Below are positions 35,746 through 45,005 of a stretch of 64,000 bases of DNA, piece by piece (the first letter of the stretch is position 1; the number at the start of each line of letters is the position of its first letter). The translations under genes and the position numbers were made by a program. The stretch is taken from positions 434,001-498,000 of the forward strand of contig JAHREI010000001.1 in assembly GCA_021733665.1 (NCBI GenBank). Direction: 5' to 3'. Under the pieces are notes generated by a model. That model ran no database searches. It saw nothing but the letters and a program-made list of their open reading frames with translations, and had not been told where the DNA came from. The DNA comes from Bacillus subtilis. Its GTDB lineage: Bacteria; Pseudomonadota; Alphaproteobacteria; Rhizobiales; Rhizobiaceae.

Positions 35746-36402
35746 TTCGTCACGCACAATACCGTCGCGTTTGAGTTCTTCTTCGGTACGGCCACGGCGT
35801 GCTTTATGCGCTGGCAACATCCAGCCATATTGCAGCGCACCACCGCGGATCAGAAATGCAATAGCAGTACCAGACAGAACAGAAATTGTTGTCGGGACAG
35901 CGATGGTTTCCAGCGCTACAAAGGTACAGGCACCGGCAAGGGCTGCGGAAATATAAATTTCGCGGCGCATCAAAACCGATGGTTGGCCGGACATAATATC
36001 ACGCATCACGCCGCCCAGTGTTGCGGTGAAAACACCGGCGACAATTGCGACCCAGGCATTAAAGCCAAGTTGCAAGGCTTTTTCAGCCCCCATCACACTG
36101 AACATCGCCATACCGATCGCATCGAGCCAGAGCAGAATACGGTAACGCGATTCAACGCGGTGCGCGGTGTAATAGACCAGAACTGCGGCACAGGTGCCGA
36201 TCAGCAGATAGAGTGGTTCACGCACCCAGTTGACCGGCGTATTGCCGAGCACCAGATCACGTACAGTACCGCCGCCAACGGCCGTCATATTGGCGAGAAA
36301 AATAAAGCCGATAATATCAAGCCGGCAGCGCGAGGCAGCAAGCGCACCGGTTGCGGCAAAGACAAAGACACCTGCATAGTCGAGAAAATCGATAAATGTC
36401 AT
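35743..36402 (-). CDS. TRIC-like trimeric cation channel family protein (UPF0126)
   Basis: A 219-residue membrane protein with about seven transmembrane helices, made of two related three-helix repeats that each start with a glycine-rich turn (VGGGTVRDLVLG and LGGVMRDIMSG). Bacterial members of this family form trimeric potassium-permeable channels. The cytoplasmic tail is basic (PAHKARRGRTEEELKRDG). The ATG at 36402 is reasonable. It is convergent with the adenosine kinase and follows grpE on the same strand after a terminator. Confidence 0.9.
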   Translation of the reverse strand: MTFIDFLDYAGVFVFAATGALAASRCRLDIIGFIFLANMTAVGGGTVRDLVLGNTPVNWVREPLYLLIGTCAAVLVYYTAHRVESRYRILLWLDAIGMAMFSVMGAEKALQLGFNAWVAIVAGVFTATLGGVMRDIMSGQPSVLMRREIYISAALAGACTFVALETIAVPTTISVLSGTAIAFLIRGGALQYGWMLPAHKARRGRTEEELKRDGIVRDE

Positions 36403-36484
36403 ATTTGCCTTTCAGTGAGAGACGAACACAGCAGTGCTGTGCTTTAGATTATTAAAGTAGGCTATTCTGCATGTCGCAGACAAT

Positions 36485-36522
36485 AAAAAGCGGACGCAGA
36501 GAAAGCTCTGCGCCCGTTTTTG
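36485..36522 (-). terminator. Terminator after grpE
   Basis: On the minus strand, stem CGCAGAG / CTCTGCG with outer CGG pairing, followed by CTTTTT. It lies 47 bp past the grpE stop. Confidence 0.85.
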
Positions 36523-36568
36523 TCTTTTCATTGAGCGACAAATATCATGCCGCAATGTCAGAATGTTA

Positions 36569-37216
36569 TTATTCTTTAGGACCACCGCGTGAAACGCCGA
36601 CCATGGCCGGACGCAGAACACGGTCACCGATGGCGTAGCCGGTCTGCATGACCTGTACGACTGTGTTGTTCGGTACATCAGGATTTGGCACTTCAAAAAT
36701 TGCCTGATGGAAGTTCGGGTCGAACTTCTGGCCTTCAGGTGCAATTTGCGTCACGCCATGACGTTCCAGAGTGTTCAGCATTCCGCGTTCGGTCATTTCC
36801 ACGCCTTCAGCCAATGCTTTCAGGCTTGGATCAGTTTCCAGAGCGTCAGTTGGAATAGCTTCCAGAGCGCGGCGCAGATTGTCTGATACCGAGAGCATAT
36901 CGCGGGCAAAATTAGTGACCGCATAGTTTTTTGCGTCCTGCATTTCACGAGCGGTGCGTTTGCGCAGATTTTCCATATCCGCAGCCAAGCGCAGCATCTG
37001 ATCTTTCAGCGCATTGTTTGCAACCTGCAACTCAGCCAGCGGGCTGATTGCATCATCGTCCAGCGCTGCATCTTCTTCAGCTTCCGCAATTGCTTCGTCT
37101 TTGCGTGCTTTCAGAAAATCATCAGCGGCACGCTTCAGGGCATCACGGTCACGCGGGTTGTTAAGATCGCGCTGGCCAAGATCCGGGGTTTCGCCGTTTT
37201 TGTTTTCGTCAGCCAT
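36569..37216 (-). CDS. grpE: Nucleotide exchange factor GrpE
   Basis: A 215-residue cochaperone that releases ADP from DnaK. An acidic, Lys-rich N-terminus (1-60) is followed by a long coiled coil (about 60-120, [20 protein letters not shown]) and the beta domain with [20 protein letters not shown] and VLRPAMVGV. It follows hrcA by 107 bp on the same strand, the conserved alphaproteobacterial heat-shock unit. dnaK/dnaJ are elsewhere. Confidence 0.97.
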   Translation of the reverse strand: MADENKNGETPDLGQRDLNNPRDRDALKRAADDFLKARKDEAIAEAEEDAALDDDAISPLAELQVANNALKDQMLRLAADMENLRKRTAREMQDAKNYAVTNFARDMLSVSDNLRRALEAIPTDALETDPSLKALAEGVEMTERGMLNTLERHGVTQIAPEGQKFDPNFHQAIFEVPNPDVPNNTVVQVMQTGYAIGDRVLRPAMVGVSRGGPKE

Positions 37217-37323
37217 TATTCTCTTCCGTCTTGAATCATATTGTCTGGGATATCGATGTTTGTGTGCTGAAAATCAAGACCGTCGCTCTGCGGCGCGGCA
37301 AATTAACAGGCAAATTTTAAGTT

Positions 37324-38409
37324 TTAGCCCCGTAACAGGCGCGATACAAGGGAGGCGGTATAGTCTACCATCGGTACGATACGGGCATAATTGAGCCTTG
37401 TCGGGCCGATAACGCCGAGTGCGCCGATCACCCGTTGCTCGGAGTCGCGATAAGGCGCAACGACCAGAGACGAACCGGACAGAGAGAATAATTTATTCTC
37501 CGAACCAATGAAAATCCGTACGCCGGAGCCTGCCTCTGCCAGATCCAGCAGCTGGATCATGCCTTCTTTGGTTTCCAGATCGTCAAACAGCAGTCGTAAC
37601 CGCTCCAGATCATCCTGTGCGGAAATGTTTTCCAGAAGATTGGAACGTCCGCGCACAATCAGGCGGGTTTGCTGGTCGCTGGCCGCGCCGCTCCACACTG
37701 CCAGCCCCTGTTCCACCAGATGCTGGGACAGGCTGTCGAGAGCTTGTCGGGTTTCTTCTTTTAAATTTTCAATCTGTGTACGGGCTTCGGCAAGAGTTTT
37801 GCCGTGAATATGCGCATTGAGGAAATTCGAGGCCTCAATCAGCTGCGAAGAGGTGACGCCTGCGGGCAGATCAATGACACGGTTTTCCACATCGCCGCTT
37901 TGCGTGACCATCACCGCTAAGGCACGGGTTGGTTCAAGGCGTACAAATTCAATATGTTTAAGCGCACCTTCGGCTTTGGTTGCCAGTACCAGACCGGCAC
38001 CGCGTGACAGGCCGGAGAGGATCTGACTGGCTTCAGTCAGGACATGCTCGACAGAATTATTGTGTCCGGCGGCGCGTACCTGATGCTCGATACTGCTGCG
38101 CTCATCGGCAGGCAGGTCGCTGACTTCCATAAAGGCATCGACAAAAAACCGTAAACCCAGCTGGGTCGGCATGCGTCCGGCAGAAATATGCGGCGAATAG
38201 ACCAATCCCAGATGTTCAAGATCGCTCATCACATTGCGGATGGTCGCCGGTGACAATGATAATGGCAGCAAACGTGAAAGATGACGCGAACCGACCGGCT
38301 CACCGTCATTCAGATAGCTCTCAACAATGCGCTGGAAAATATCACGCGACCGCTGATCCAGCACTTGTAAAGGGGCATGCAGATTATCGGCACGCTCTGA
38401 TCTGATCAT
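37324..38409 (-). CDS. hrcA: Heat-inducible transcription repressor HrcA
   Basis: A 361-residue repressor of class I heat-shock operons through the CIRCE operator. The N-terminal winged helix has [20 protein letters not shown] and [18 protein letters not shown]; the rest is the HrcA dimerization/insert region ending in a GAF-like fold ([20 protein letters not shown]). grpE follows on the same strand. I see no CIRCE element in this window, so its targets (groESL) are elsewhere. It is divergent from rph, as is standard. Confidence 0.97.
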   Translation of the reverse strand: MIRSERADNLHAPLQVLDQRSRDIFQRIVESYLNDGEPVGSRHLSRLLPLSLSPATIRNVMSDLEHLGLVYSPHISAGRMPTQLGLRFFVDAFMEVSDLPADERSSIEHQVRAAGHNNSVEHVLTEASQILSGLSRGAGLVLATKAEGALKHIEFVRLEPTRALAVMVTQSGDVENRVIDLPAGVTSSQLIEASNFLNAHIHGKTLAEARTQIENLKEETRQALDSLSQHLVEQGLAVWSGAASDQQTRLIVRGRSNLLENISAQDDLERLRLLFDDLETKEGMIQLLDLAEAGSGVRIFIGSENKLFSLSGSSLVVAPYRDSEQRVIGALGVIGPTRLNYARIVPMVDYTASLVSRLLRG

Positions 38410-38622
38410 TCGTCAATTTGCTCCGTTGATATACAATATATAGGCTATTGTCTTGCGGGGGCAAAGGGCAGGATCGGTTGTTTGCGTGTTTAGTCGCCGA
38501 TTTTCCTTTAAATTTCGCCGGTTCAAGCTTAGAAGCAGGGTAAGTGCCTTTCAAAGGTGTCATCAGATTATAATCAGGCTGCTGTCAGATTTTTGCGCAG
38601 CATTGTTTTAAAAGGAAAATCC

Positions 38623-39339
38623 ATGCGTCCATCCAAACGCGCTCCGGACGAAATGCGTGCAATCTCTTTTGAACGCGGCATTTCCAAACATGCGGAAGGC
38701 TCCTGCCTCGTCAAATTCGGCGATACTCATGTGCTGTGCACCGCAAGCCTTGAAGAAAAGGTTCCGGGCTGGATGCGCAATAGCGGTAAAGGCTGGGTCA
38801 CTGCGGAATATGGCATGCTGCCACGCTCGACCGGGGATCGTATGCGTCGTGAAGCAGCCTCGGGTAAACAGGGTGGCCGTACACAGGAAATTCAGCGTCT
38901 GATCGGCCGTTCCCTTCGCGCCGTTGTCGATATGCAGGCATTGGGTGAATATCAGATCACGGTTGACTGCGATGTTATTCAGGCCGATGGCGGCACCCGT
39001 ACTGCAGCCATTACCGGCGGCTGGGTTGCGCTGCATGATTGCCTGCGCTGGATGGAAGCCCGCCAGATGGTCAAAGTCGATAAGGTGCTCAAAGATCATG
39101 TCGCTGCTATTTCCTGCGGTATTTATGAAGGCACACCGGTGATCGATCTGGATTATCCGGAAGATTCAACCGCGCAGACCGATGCGAATTTCGTGATGAC
39201 CGGTCGCGGCGGTATTGTTGAAGTGCAGGGCACCGCTGAAGGCGAGCCATTCTCGGACGAAGAATTTGCGTCTCTGATGCTGCTGGCACGCAATGGTATC
39301 AAGCGTCTGGTTGACCTGCAGAAAATGGCTGTTTCTTAA
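38623..39339 (+). CDS. rph: Ribonuclease PH
   Basis: A 238-residue phosphorolytic 3'-exoribonuclease that trims tRNA 3' ends. The N-terminus [19 protein letters not shown] and the catalytic segments [35 protein letters not shown] and [18 protein letters not shown] are intact. The ATG at 38623 follows AAAAGGAAA; the open frame extends 22 codons upstream without support. Divergent from hrcA. Confidence 0.98.
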   Translation: MRPSKRAPDEMRAISFERGISKHAEGSCLVKFGDTHVLCTASLEEKVPGWMRNSGKGWVTAEYGMLPRSTGDRMRREAASGKQGGRTQEIQRLIGRSLRAVVDMQALGEYQITVDCDVIQADGGTRTAAITGGWVALHDCLRWMEARQMVKVDKVLKDHVAAISCGIYEGTPVIDLDYPEDSTAQTDANFVMTGRGGIVEVQGTAEGEPFSDEEFASLMLLARNGIKRLVDLQKMAVS

Positions 39340-39368
39340 ATCAGAAACGGTCTGCGGAATGTAAAATT

Positions 39369-39396
39369 AATTATCCAATTATTGTATTGGATAATT
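39369..39396. other. Perfect hairpin between rph and the next gene
   Basis: AATTATCCAAT / ATTGGATAATT with a 6-nt loop. No T-run follows. Could stabilise the rph mRNA end or be a weak terminator. Confidence 0.4.
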
Positions 39397-39482
39397 CACC
39401 CGATCGTGAGCGGAAACTGATTTCGAACCTGTTATAAGGGGAGACAGTTTTCGTGTTCATGATTATTGAAAGGGCATTCCTT

Positions 39483-39908
39483 ATGCAGACCGGACAATTG
39501 AAACCAACACAGATACTTGAAACTGCGCTCTATGTGCGCGATATCGAAGAGGCTGTGCAGTTCTACCGCGATATTCTGGGGTTGGAGCTGGCTTTACCGC
39601 ATAATCATCGCAATGCTTTTTTCCGCTGCGGTACAGGGATTCTGCTGGTTTTTGATGCAAAAGAAACCGTAAAACCGGCACCAGAAGGCGCGTTGCCGAT
39701 CCCGACCCATGGTACGACCGGCGCAGGCCATATGTGTTTTGCCGCCAGCCGTGAGCAGATCGCGGAGTGGAAACAGCATTTTGCGAAGCATGGCATAGAG
39801 ATTGAGCGTGAATTTGACTGGCCGAATGACGCGCGCTCCCTTTACATCCGCGATCCTTCCGGTAATTCACTGGAATTCGCTGAACCCAAATTATGGAATA
39901 ATGGATAA
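39483..39908 (+). CDS. VOC (glyoxalase/dioxygenase-fold) protein
   Basis: A 141-residue single VOC domain. It opens with [26 protein letters not shown] (family-type motif) and has [26 protein letters not shown] and the C-terminal [15 protein letters not shown]; the histidine in HMCF and the glutamate in EFAEP are typical metal-ligand positions. The substrate is unknown. The ATG at 39483 follows AAAGGG; an ATG at 39459 would add 8 residues. Its stop overlaps the start of rdgB, indicating translational coupling. Confidence 0.85.
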   Translation: MQTGQLKPTQILETALYVRDIEEAVQFYRDILGLELALPHNHRNAFFRCGTGILLVFDAKETVKPAPEGALPIPTHGTTGAGHMCFAASREQIAEWKQHFAKHGIEIEREFDWPNDARSLYIRDPSGNSLEFAEPKLWNNG

Positions 39909-40566
39909 ACTGATGAGAGAGCTGAACAAAGGCAAACTGGTTGTTGCAAGTCACAATGCAGGCAAGCTGAAAGAGTTTGCGGATCTGATCGGACCATTTG
40001 GTTTTGATACTCAGTCTGCCGGTCAGCTTGGTCTGCCTGAGCCGGATGAAACCGGCACAACCTTTGAGCAAAATGCTTATATCAAAGCTTTTGCTGCGGC
40101 TGAAGCAACCGGCCTGCCGGCTCTCTCGGATGATTCCGGTATGATGGTGGATGCGTTGGGCGGTGAGCCTGGCGTCTACACCGCCAATTGGGCGGAACTG
40201 CCGGATGGCAGCCGCGATTTCAACATGGCGATGGGCAAGGTTATTGATAAGCTTGCAGCCGCAGGCGCTTTGCAGCCGGAACAGCGCAAAGGCCGCTTTG
40301 TCTCTGTGATCTGCCTGTGCTGGCCGGATGGTCATGCGGAATATTACCGCGGTGAAGTGGAAGGTCAGATTGTAACGCCACGCGGCAATGACGGCTTTGG
40401 TTTCGACCCGCTGTTCCTGCCGGACGGTTATGACAAGACCTTCGGTGAAATGACTGCAACAGAAAAACATGGCTGGAAACCGGGTGATGCGCATGCCTTG
40501 TCGCATCGTGCCCGCGCATTCAAATTGTTTGCCGAAGCCAAATTCGCACCCGTGGATGTGAAATAA
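39901..40566 (+). CDS. rdgB: Non-canonical purine NTP pyrophosphatase (RdgB/HAM1)
   Basis: A 221-residue XTP/dITP diphosphatase that cleans deaminated purine nucleotides from the pool. Conserved [10 protein letters not shown] (17-26), [27 protein letters not shown] and [18 protein letters not shown] segments are all present. It starts at ATG 39901 (or 39913), overlapping the VOC gene, and its stop overlaps the start of hemW by one base. Together these three probably form one transcript with hemW. Confidence 0.97.
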   Translation: MDKLMRELNKGKLVVASHNAGKLKEFADLIGPFGFDTQSAGQLGLPEPDETGTTFEQNAYIKAFAAAEATGLPALSDDSGMMVDALGGEPGVYTANWAELPDGSRDFNMAMGKVIDKLAAAGALQPEQRKGRFVSVICLCWPDGHAEYYRGEVEGQIVTPRGNDGFGFDPLFLPDGYDKTFGEMTATEKHGWKPGDAHALSHRARAFKLFAEAKFAPVDVK

Positions 40567-41774
40567 TGCAGTCCCTGTCTGCTGCCGCCTCAGAGACCGC
40601 ACGTCCGCTGCCTATTTTGCAGACAGACGGGGATCATGCTTTTGGCATTTATCTGCACTGGCCGTTTTGCATGGCAAAGTGCCCTTATTGCGATTTCAAT
40701 TCGCATGTGCGGCATCAGCCGGTGGATCAGCCGCGTTTCACGCAAAGCTTTTTGCGCGAGATGGCGACTTTGCGTGAGCGCACCGGCCCGCGCACAGTGA
40801 CCAGTATTTTTCTTGGCGGCGGCACACCTTCCCTGATGCAGCCGCAGACTGTCGGTGCTTTGCTGGACGGTATCGCCAAATACTGGTCTGTGGCAGATGA
40901 TATTGAAGTCTCACTGGAAGCCAATCCGACCAGTGTGGAAGCTGACCGTTTTCGCGGTTACCGCGCTGCCGGTGTCAATCGCGTATCGCTCGGTGTGCAG
41001 GCGCTGAACGACCGTGACCTCAAGCGGCTCGGACGTTTACACTCCGTGGCTGAAGCGAAAGTGGCAATCGGTCTGGCACGTGAAATTTTTCCGCGCCTGT
41101 CTTTCGATCTGATCTATGCCCGCCCTGATCAGAGTATTGCGGACTGGAATGCGGAACTGCGCGAGGCTGTAGCTCTCGCTGCCGATCATTTGTCGCTCTA
41201 TCAGCTGACAATTGAAGAGGGCACACAGTTCTATAATCTCTGGAAGGCGGGTAAACTGACCACGCCTGATCCTGATCATGCGGCGGCGCTTTATGAAGAA
41301 ACGCAAGCGGTGACAACTGAGCTGGGATTGCCTGCCTATGAGATTTCCAACCATGCGGTGAAGGGACGGGAGTCCCAGCATAATCTGGTCTATTGGCGTT
41401 ATGGTGAATATGTCGGCATTGGCCCTGGTGCCCATGGCCGTTTCCGCGAGAACGGTGCGCGCACTGTTACGATGACCGAGAAACATCCGGAAACCTGGGT
41501 GGATAAAGTTGAAGCCTCCGGCCATGGTATTATCGAAGAAGAATATCTGACACCGGAACAGGAAGGCGATGAGTTTCTGATGATGGGGCTGCGTCTGAAA
41601 GAGGGCGTTGATCTTAACCGCTATCAAAAACTGACCGGCCATGGTCTGAAGCCGGAACGGCTTGCTCAGTTGCAGGAACAGAATTTTCTGGAACTGCTGG
41701 ATGGCAGCTACCTGCGCGCTACGCCGGATGGTGCTTTGTTGCTCAATACGCTGGTCGCTGAACTGACTGCATAA
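40566..41774 (+). CDS. hemW: Radical SAM heme chaperone HemW
   Basis: A 402-residue radical SAM protein. The cluster motif C35-x3-C39-x2-C42 (FCMAKCPYCDF) binds [4Fe-4S]; GGGTPSLM and RVSLGVQALND follow. It resembles coproporphyrinogen dehydrogenase HemN but lacks the N-terminal extension of that enzyme, which matches HemW, a heme-transfer chaperone. It overlaps rdgB by 1 bp. rsmI follows 20 bp after it. Confidence 0.95.
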   Translation: MQSLSAAASETARPLPILQTDGDHAFGIYLHWPFCMAKCPYCDFNSHVRHQPVDQPRFTQSFLREMATLRERTGPRTVTSIFLGGGTPSLMQPQTVGALLDGIAKYWSVADDIEVSLEANPTSVEADRFRGYRAAGVNRVSLGVQALNDRDLKRLGRLHSVAEAKVAIGLAREIFPRLSFDLIYARPDQSIADWNAELREAVALAADHLSLYQLTIEEGTQFYNLWKAGKLTTPDPDHAAALYEETQAVTTELGLPAYEISNHAVKGRESQHNLVYWRYGEYVGIGPGAHGRFRENGARTVTMTEKHPETWVDKVEASGHGIIEEEYLTPEQEGDEFLMMGLRLKEGVDLNRYQKLTGHGLKPERLAQLQEQNFLELLDGSYLRATPDGALLLNTLVAELTA

Positions 41775-41794
41775 ATTTTAGACAAGGATTCGTT

Positions 41795-42700
41795 GTGGAA
41801 GACAATTTACAGGAAACGCGCAACTATGTGGTCGGGGAGCAGACTTTCCGCGCCCGTCCGGTTGAGCCTGCGCTTTATATTGTCGCCACGCCGATCGGCA
41901 ATCTCGGTGATATCACTTTGCGGGCGCTGGAAGTGCTGGCATCAAGTGATGTGCTGGCTTGTGAAGATACCCGTGTTACCCGTGTGTTGCTCAACCGTTT
42001 TGCGATTTCCCGCCGTCCGATTGCCTATCACGAGCATAATGCCGCTGAAGCCGGTCCGAAAATACTCGAAGCACTGGCATCAGGTAAAAGCGTGGCACTG
42101 GTGTCCGATGCCGGTACACCGCTGGTTTCTGATCCGGGCTACCGTCTGGTCGAAGAAGCCCGTATTGCCGGTTATAAAGTAGTGCCGGTGCCGGGGGCTT
42201 CTGCGGTAATGGCGGCTTTGATGGCTTCCGGCCTGCCAACGGACAGTTTCATGTTTTGCGGATTTTTACCATCTAAGCAAGGACAGCGACGCAACAAGCT
42301 TGAAACCTATAAGACCATTGATACGACGCTGATTTTCTTTGAGTCGCCCAACCGTGCTTCGGATACTTTGCAGGATATGGCAGCCGTTTTCGGTGCGGAT
42401 CGCCCTGCCGCTTTGTGTCGTGAACTGACCAAAGCCTATGAGACTTTCTCAACCTCGACTTTGGGTGAGCTGTGTGAACAATATGACGGTGAAGACCGTA
42501 TTCGCGGTGAGGTCGTATTGCTGGTTGGTGCGCCGCTGCAAAACTCCGTACCGGTGACCGAGCAGGATATTGATGCTCTGTTGCTCTCACTTGCACAGGA
42601 GCTTTCACCTTCCAAGGCCGCCGGTGAAGCCTCGCGGATGACCGGTAAACCAAAAGGTGAGCTGTATCAGCGTTTAATGACATTGAAGGCTCAAAAATAA
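41795..42700 (+). CDS. rsmI: 16S rRNA (cytidine-1402-2'-O)-methyltransferase RsmI
   Basis: A 301-residue SAM-dependent methyltransferase that modifies C1402 in the ribosomal decoding centre, usually with RsmH. The tetrapyrrole-methylase-like fold starts with [22 protein letters not shown] and includes [11 protein letters not shown] and [27 protein letters not shown] and [11 protein letters not shown] follow. GTG start with AAGGATT upstream. It shares a stop/start base with yraN, a conserved pair. Confidence 0.97.
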   Translation: MEDNLQETRNYVVGEQTFRARPVEPALYIVATPIGNLGDITLRALEVLASSDVLACEDTRVTRVLLNRFAISRRPIAYHEHNAAEAGPKILEALASGKSVALVSDAGTPLVSDPGYRLVEEARIAGYKVVPVPGASAVMAALMASGLPTDSFMFCGFLPSKQGQRRNKLETYKTIDTTLIFFESPNRASDTLQDMAAVFGADRPAALCRELTKAYETFSTSTLGELCEQYDGEDRIRGEVVLLVGAPLQNSVPVTEQDIDALLLSLAQELSPSKAAGEASRMTGKPKGELYQRLMTLKAQK

Positions 42701-43074
42701 TGAAAGTTTCCCGTGAGAAAAAGCAGCAGGCATTTTCTCGCGGGATATGGGCGGAGCGGCTGGCTGCTTTTGCTCTGATGCTCAAAGGCTTTCGCATTGT
42801 CGAGCGGCGCTACAAGACCCGCTCCGGCGAGATTGATCTGATTGCCAGACGCGGTAGTCTGGTGCTGATTGTTGAGGTCAAAGCACGTAACTCAGTTGAA
42901 GCGGCAATGGAAGCGGTCAGCTCTATGAGCCTGTCGCGGATTGAAGCGGCTGCCGATCACTGGCTTGCCCGTCAGCCGGATCATCACAAGTTGTCTTTGC
43001 GTTTTGATTTGATCGCGGTGCTGCCACGCCGCTGGCCGGTGCATATTCCGGCAGCTGTCAGTTTCCGGAACTAA
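42700..43074 (+). CDS. yraN: YraN family (UPF0102) nuclease-fold protein
   Basis: A 124-residue protein with a PD-(D/E)XK-type core: [22 protein letters not shown] (the DL and EVK positions). Members are thought to act in Holliday-junction or DNA end processing, but the role is not settled. It starts at ATG 42700 in overlap with the rsmI stop, so the two are coupled. Confidence 0.92.
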   Translation: MKVSREKKQQAFSRGIWAERLAAFALMLKGFRIVERRYKTRSGEIDLIARRGSLVLIVEVKARNSVEAAMEAVSSMSLSRIEAAADHWLARQPDHHKLSLRFDLIAVLPRRWPVHIPAAVSFRN

Positions 43075-43208
43075 ATTTCACGAAATTTGCAAAACGCGAA
43101 AAAGCGATGCGGTGCAACGTCCAAGCGCACAAGCCTGTTGCTTATAAGCGGTCGCAGAATGCGCGATACTTGGCACAATCTTTAACCACCCTTTGAAAGG
43201 TGCTGATT

Positions 43209-44678
43209 GTGACAGCTCACCCAACCAGATTAACGGCTTTTCCGGCTTTCTTCCGCGTGGACAGCGCGGCAGTGCTGATTGTCGGCGGTGGGGAAGAAGC
43301 GCTGAACAAGGCACGCCTGATTGCTGAAACCACAGCTCAAGTCCGCATTGTTGTGCCGGAAGGTGAGACACCGGAGCCTGATCTGGTGCAGTTCGTGCTG
43401 GATGGTGGCTATCATTTACGCACCGGTATTTTGCAGGATAATGATTTTACCAATGTAAAGCTGGCCTTTGTGGCGACGGGTGATGCCGCACAGGACGCAA
43501 AAATCGCTGATGAGATAAGAGCGCGGCATATTCCGGTCAATGTGGTCGACAGGCCGCATCTCTGCGATTTTTTCACACCGGCACTGGTGGCACATGCGCC
43601 GGTTACTGTGGCAATCGGCACGGAAGGCGCAGGACCGGTATTGGCGCAGAAACTGCGTCGCGAAATCGGTGCCGCTTTATCTCCGCAAACCGGAGCGCTG
43701 GCGCAACTGGCGGCTGACTATCGCGAAAAGGTGGAAAGTACGCTGCCGAAAGGTGCAACGCGACGCCTGTTCTGGGATGTGTTCTTCAATGGTGCAGTGG
43801 CACAAGCCGTTGAGCGCGGCGATCTGCACCTTGCACGGGAACTGGCTGATCAGGCTCTGACTGAGGTGAATATCCCTTCCGGTTATGTCTGGCTGGTCGG
43901 CGCAGGACCAGGGGCTGAAGATCTGCTGACCTTGCGTGCGCAACGTGTGCTGATGCAGGCAGATGTGATCCTCTACGATGCGCTGGTGCCGGAGAGCGTG
44001 GTTGCCATGGGCAGGCGCGATGCGGTGTGTATTCCGGTGGGAAAACGCAAAGGCTGCCACAGCAAAAGTCAGGATGAAATCAACCAGTTGCTTGTTGAGC
44101 TTGCCCAAGACGGGCAGCGCGTGGTGAGGCTCAAATCCGGTGATCCGCTGGTCTTTGGCCGTGCCGGTGAAGAAATGGCGGCGCTGCGTGCGGCCGGTAT
44201 CAGTTTCGAGATTGTGCCTGGCATTACCTCAGCCATTGCCGCTGCCGCTGATATGCAGTTGCCTTTGACATTGCGTGGTGTTGCATCCTCCCTGATTTTC
44301 ACCACCGGTCACGATATGGCGGGGGACATCCTGCCGGACTGGGCGCGGCTTGCGCTCAGCGGCGCGACCATTGCCGTTTATATGGGCGCAAGCGTTGCCG
44401 CATCTGTGGCGCACCGCTTGCTCACTGCCGGTCTGCATGAGGATACGGCGATCGCTGTGGTGGAAAATGCCGGACGCACAGAGCGCGTCATGCTGCACGG
44501 CCTCTTAAAAGATCTGGCGCAGTTGGAAAGTCATAATGAGCTGCAAGGGCCGGTCATGGTGATCATCGGCGACGCGGTTGCCGGTGCCTCGCTTGAAGGC
44601 GCCCGTCCGTTCGCGCAGCAACTGATAAGCACACCGGAGTTGCATATCTTGCAGGCTGGTGAAAAGGAGAAAGCATAA
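43209..44678 (+). CDS. cysG: Siroheme synthase CysG (multifunctional)
   Basis: A 489-residue enzyme that makes siroheme from uroporphyrinogen III. The N-terminal precorrin-2 dehydrogenase/ferrochelatase half has VLIVGGGEEALNKARL (23-38); the C-terminal uroporphyrinogen methyltransferase half begins with VGAGPGAEDLLTLRAQR (about 230-246) and has RLKSGDPLVFGRAGEE. GTG 43209 has AAAGG about 9 bp upstream. The product siroheme is the cofactor of the sulfite reductase encoded just downstream; DUF2849 follows with a 1-bp overlap. Confidence 0.96.
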   Translation: MTAHPTRLTAFPAFFRVDSAAVLIVGGGEEALNKARLIAETTAQVRIVVPEGETPEPDLVQFVLDGGYHLRTGILQDNDFTNVKLAFVATGDAAQDAKIADEIRARHIPVNVVDRPHLCDFFTPALVAHAPVTVAIGTEGAGPVLAQKLRREIGAALSPQTGALAQLAADYREKVESTLPKGATRRLFWDVFFNGAVAQAVERGDLHLARELADQALTEVNIPSGYVWLVGAGPGAEDLLTLRAQRVLMQADVILYDALVPESVVAMGRRDAVCIPVGKRKGCHSKSQDEINQLLVELAQDGQRVVRLKSGDPLVFGRAGEEMAALRAAGISFEIVPGITSAIAAAADMQLPLTLRGVASSLIFTTGHDMAGDILPDWARLALSGATIAVYMGASVAASVAHRLLTAGLHEDTAIAVVENAGRTERVMLHGLLKDLAQLESHNELQGPVMVIIGDAVAGASLEGARPFAQQLISTPELHILQAGEKEKA

Positions 44679-44977
44679 TGACAGTCAAAGTCCTGAGTGC
44701 CAATCGTCTGAGTGATGGTGTTTCGGTCTGGCTTGCTGCGGACGGCCATTGGGCCAGCTCCATTCGCGGTGCATTGCTGGCGCGTCATCCTGAGGCGGTT
44801 GCGGCACTGGAAGCTGCGGGCAAGCAGGCCAGCCGTTTCGACGAAGTGGTGGATATCAATCTGATTGAGGTCGAGGAGCGTGGTGTTGAACTGTTTCCGG
44901 TTCGCTTGCGTGAGCGTATCCGCCTGTCCGGCCCCACAATCACCCCTGTTGTACGGCTGCATTCGGTCGCCGGTTGA
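44678..44977 (+). CDS. DUF2849 domain protein
   Basis: A 99-residue protein of unknown function with a mixed alpha/beta pattern: VLSANRLSDGVSVWLAADG, ALEAAGKQASRFDEVVDINL, ELFPVRLRERIRLSGPTI. It overlaps cysG by 1 bp and precedes cysI by 28 bp; this placement between siroheme synthase and sulfite reductase recurs in alphaproteobacteria. A role in sulfite reductase assembly or activity is likely from context only. No cysteines are visible, so it should not hold a metal cluster itself. Confidence 0.88.
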   Translation: MTVKVLSANRLSDGVSVWLAADGHWASSIRGALLARHPEAVAALEAAGKQASRFDEVVDINLIEVEERGVELFPVRLRERIRLSGPTITPVVRLHSVAG

Positions 44978-45005
44978 GTTTTAAAGTACGTTGGGAGAGG
45001 CGGCC

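Noticed and set aside
37217-37323. CIRCE operator or clear RpoH promoter in front of grpE
   Set aside because: No TTAGCACTC-type inverted repeat; the CTTG-like box present has unsuitable spacing to any -10-like box.
39481-40602. Long minus-strand ORF of 373 codons opposite the VOC and rdgB genes
   Set aside because: Both plus-strand genes in this region have clear family motifs and coupled starts and stops; the minus ORF has none.
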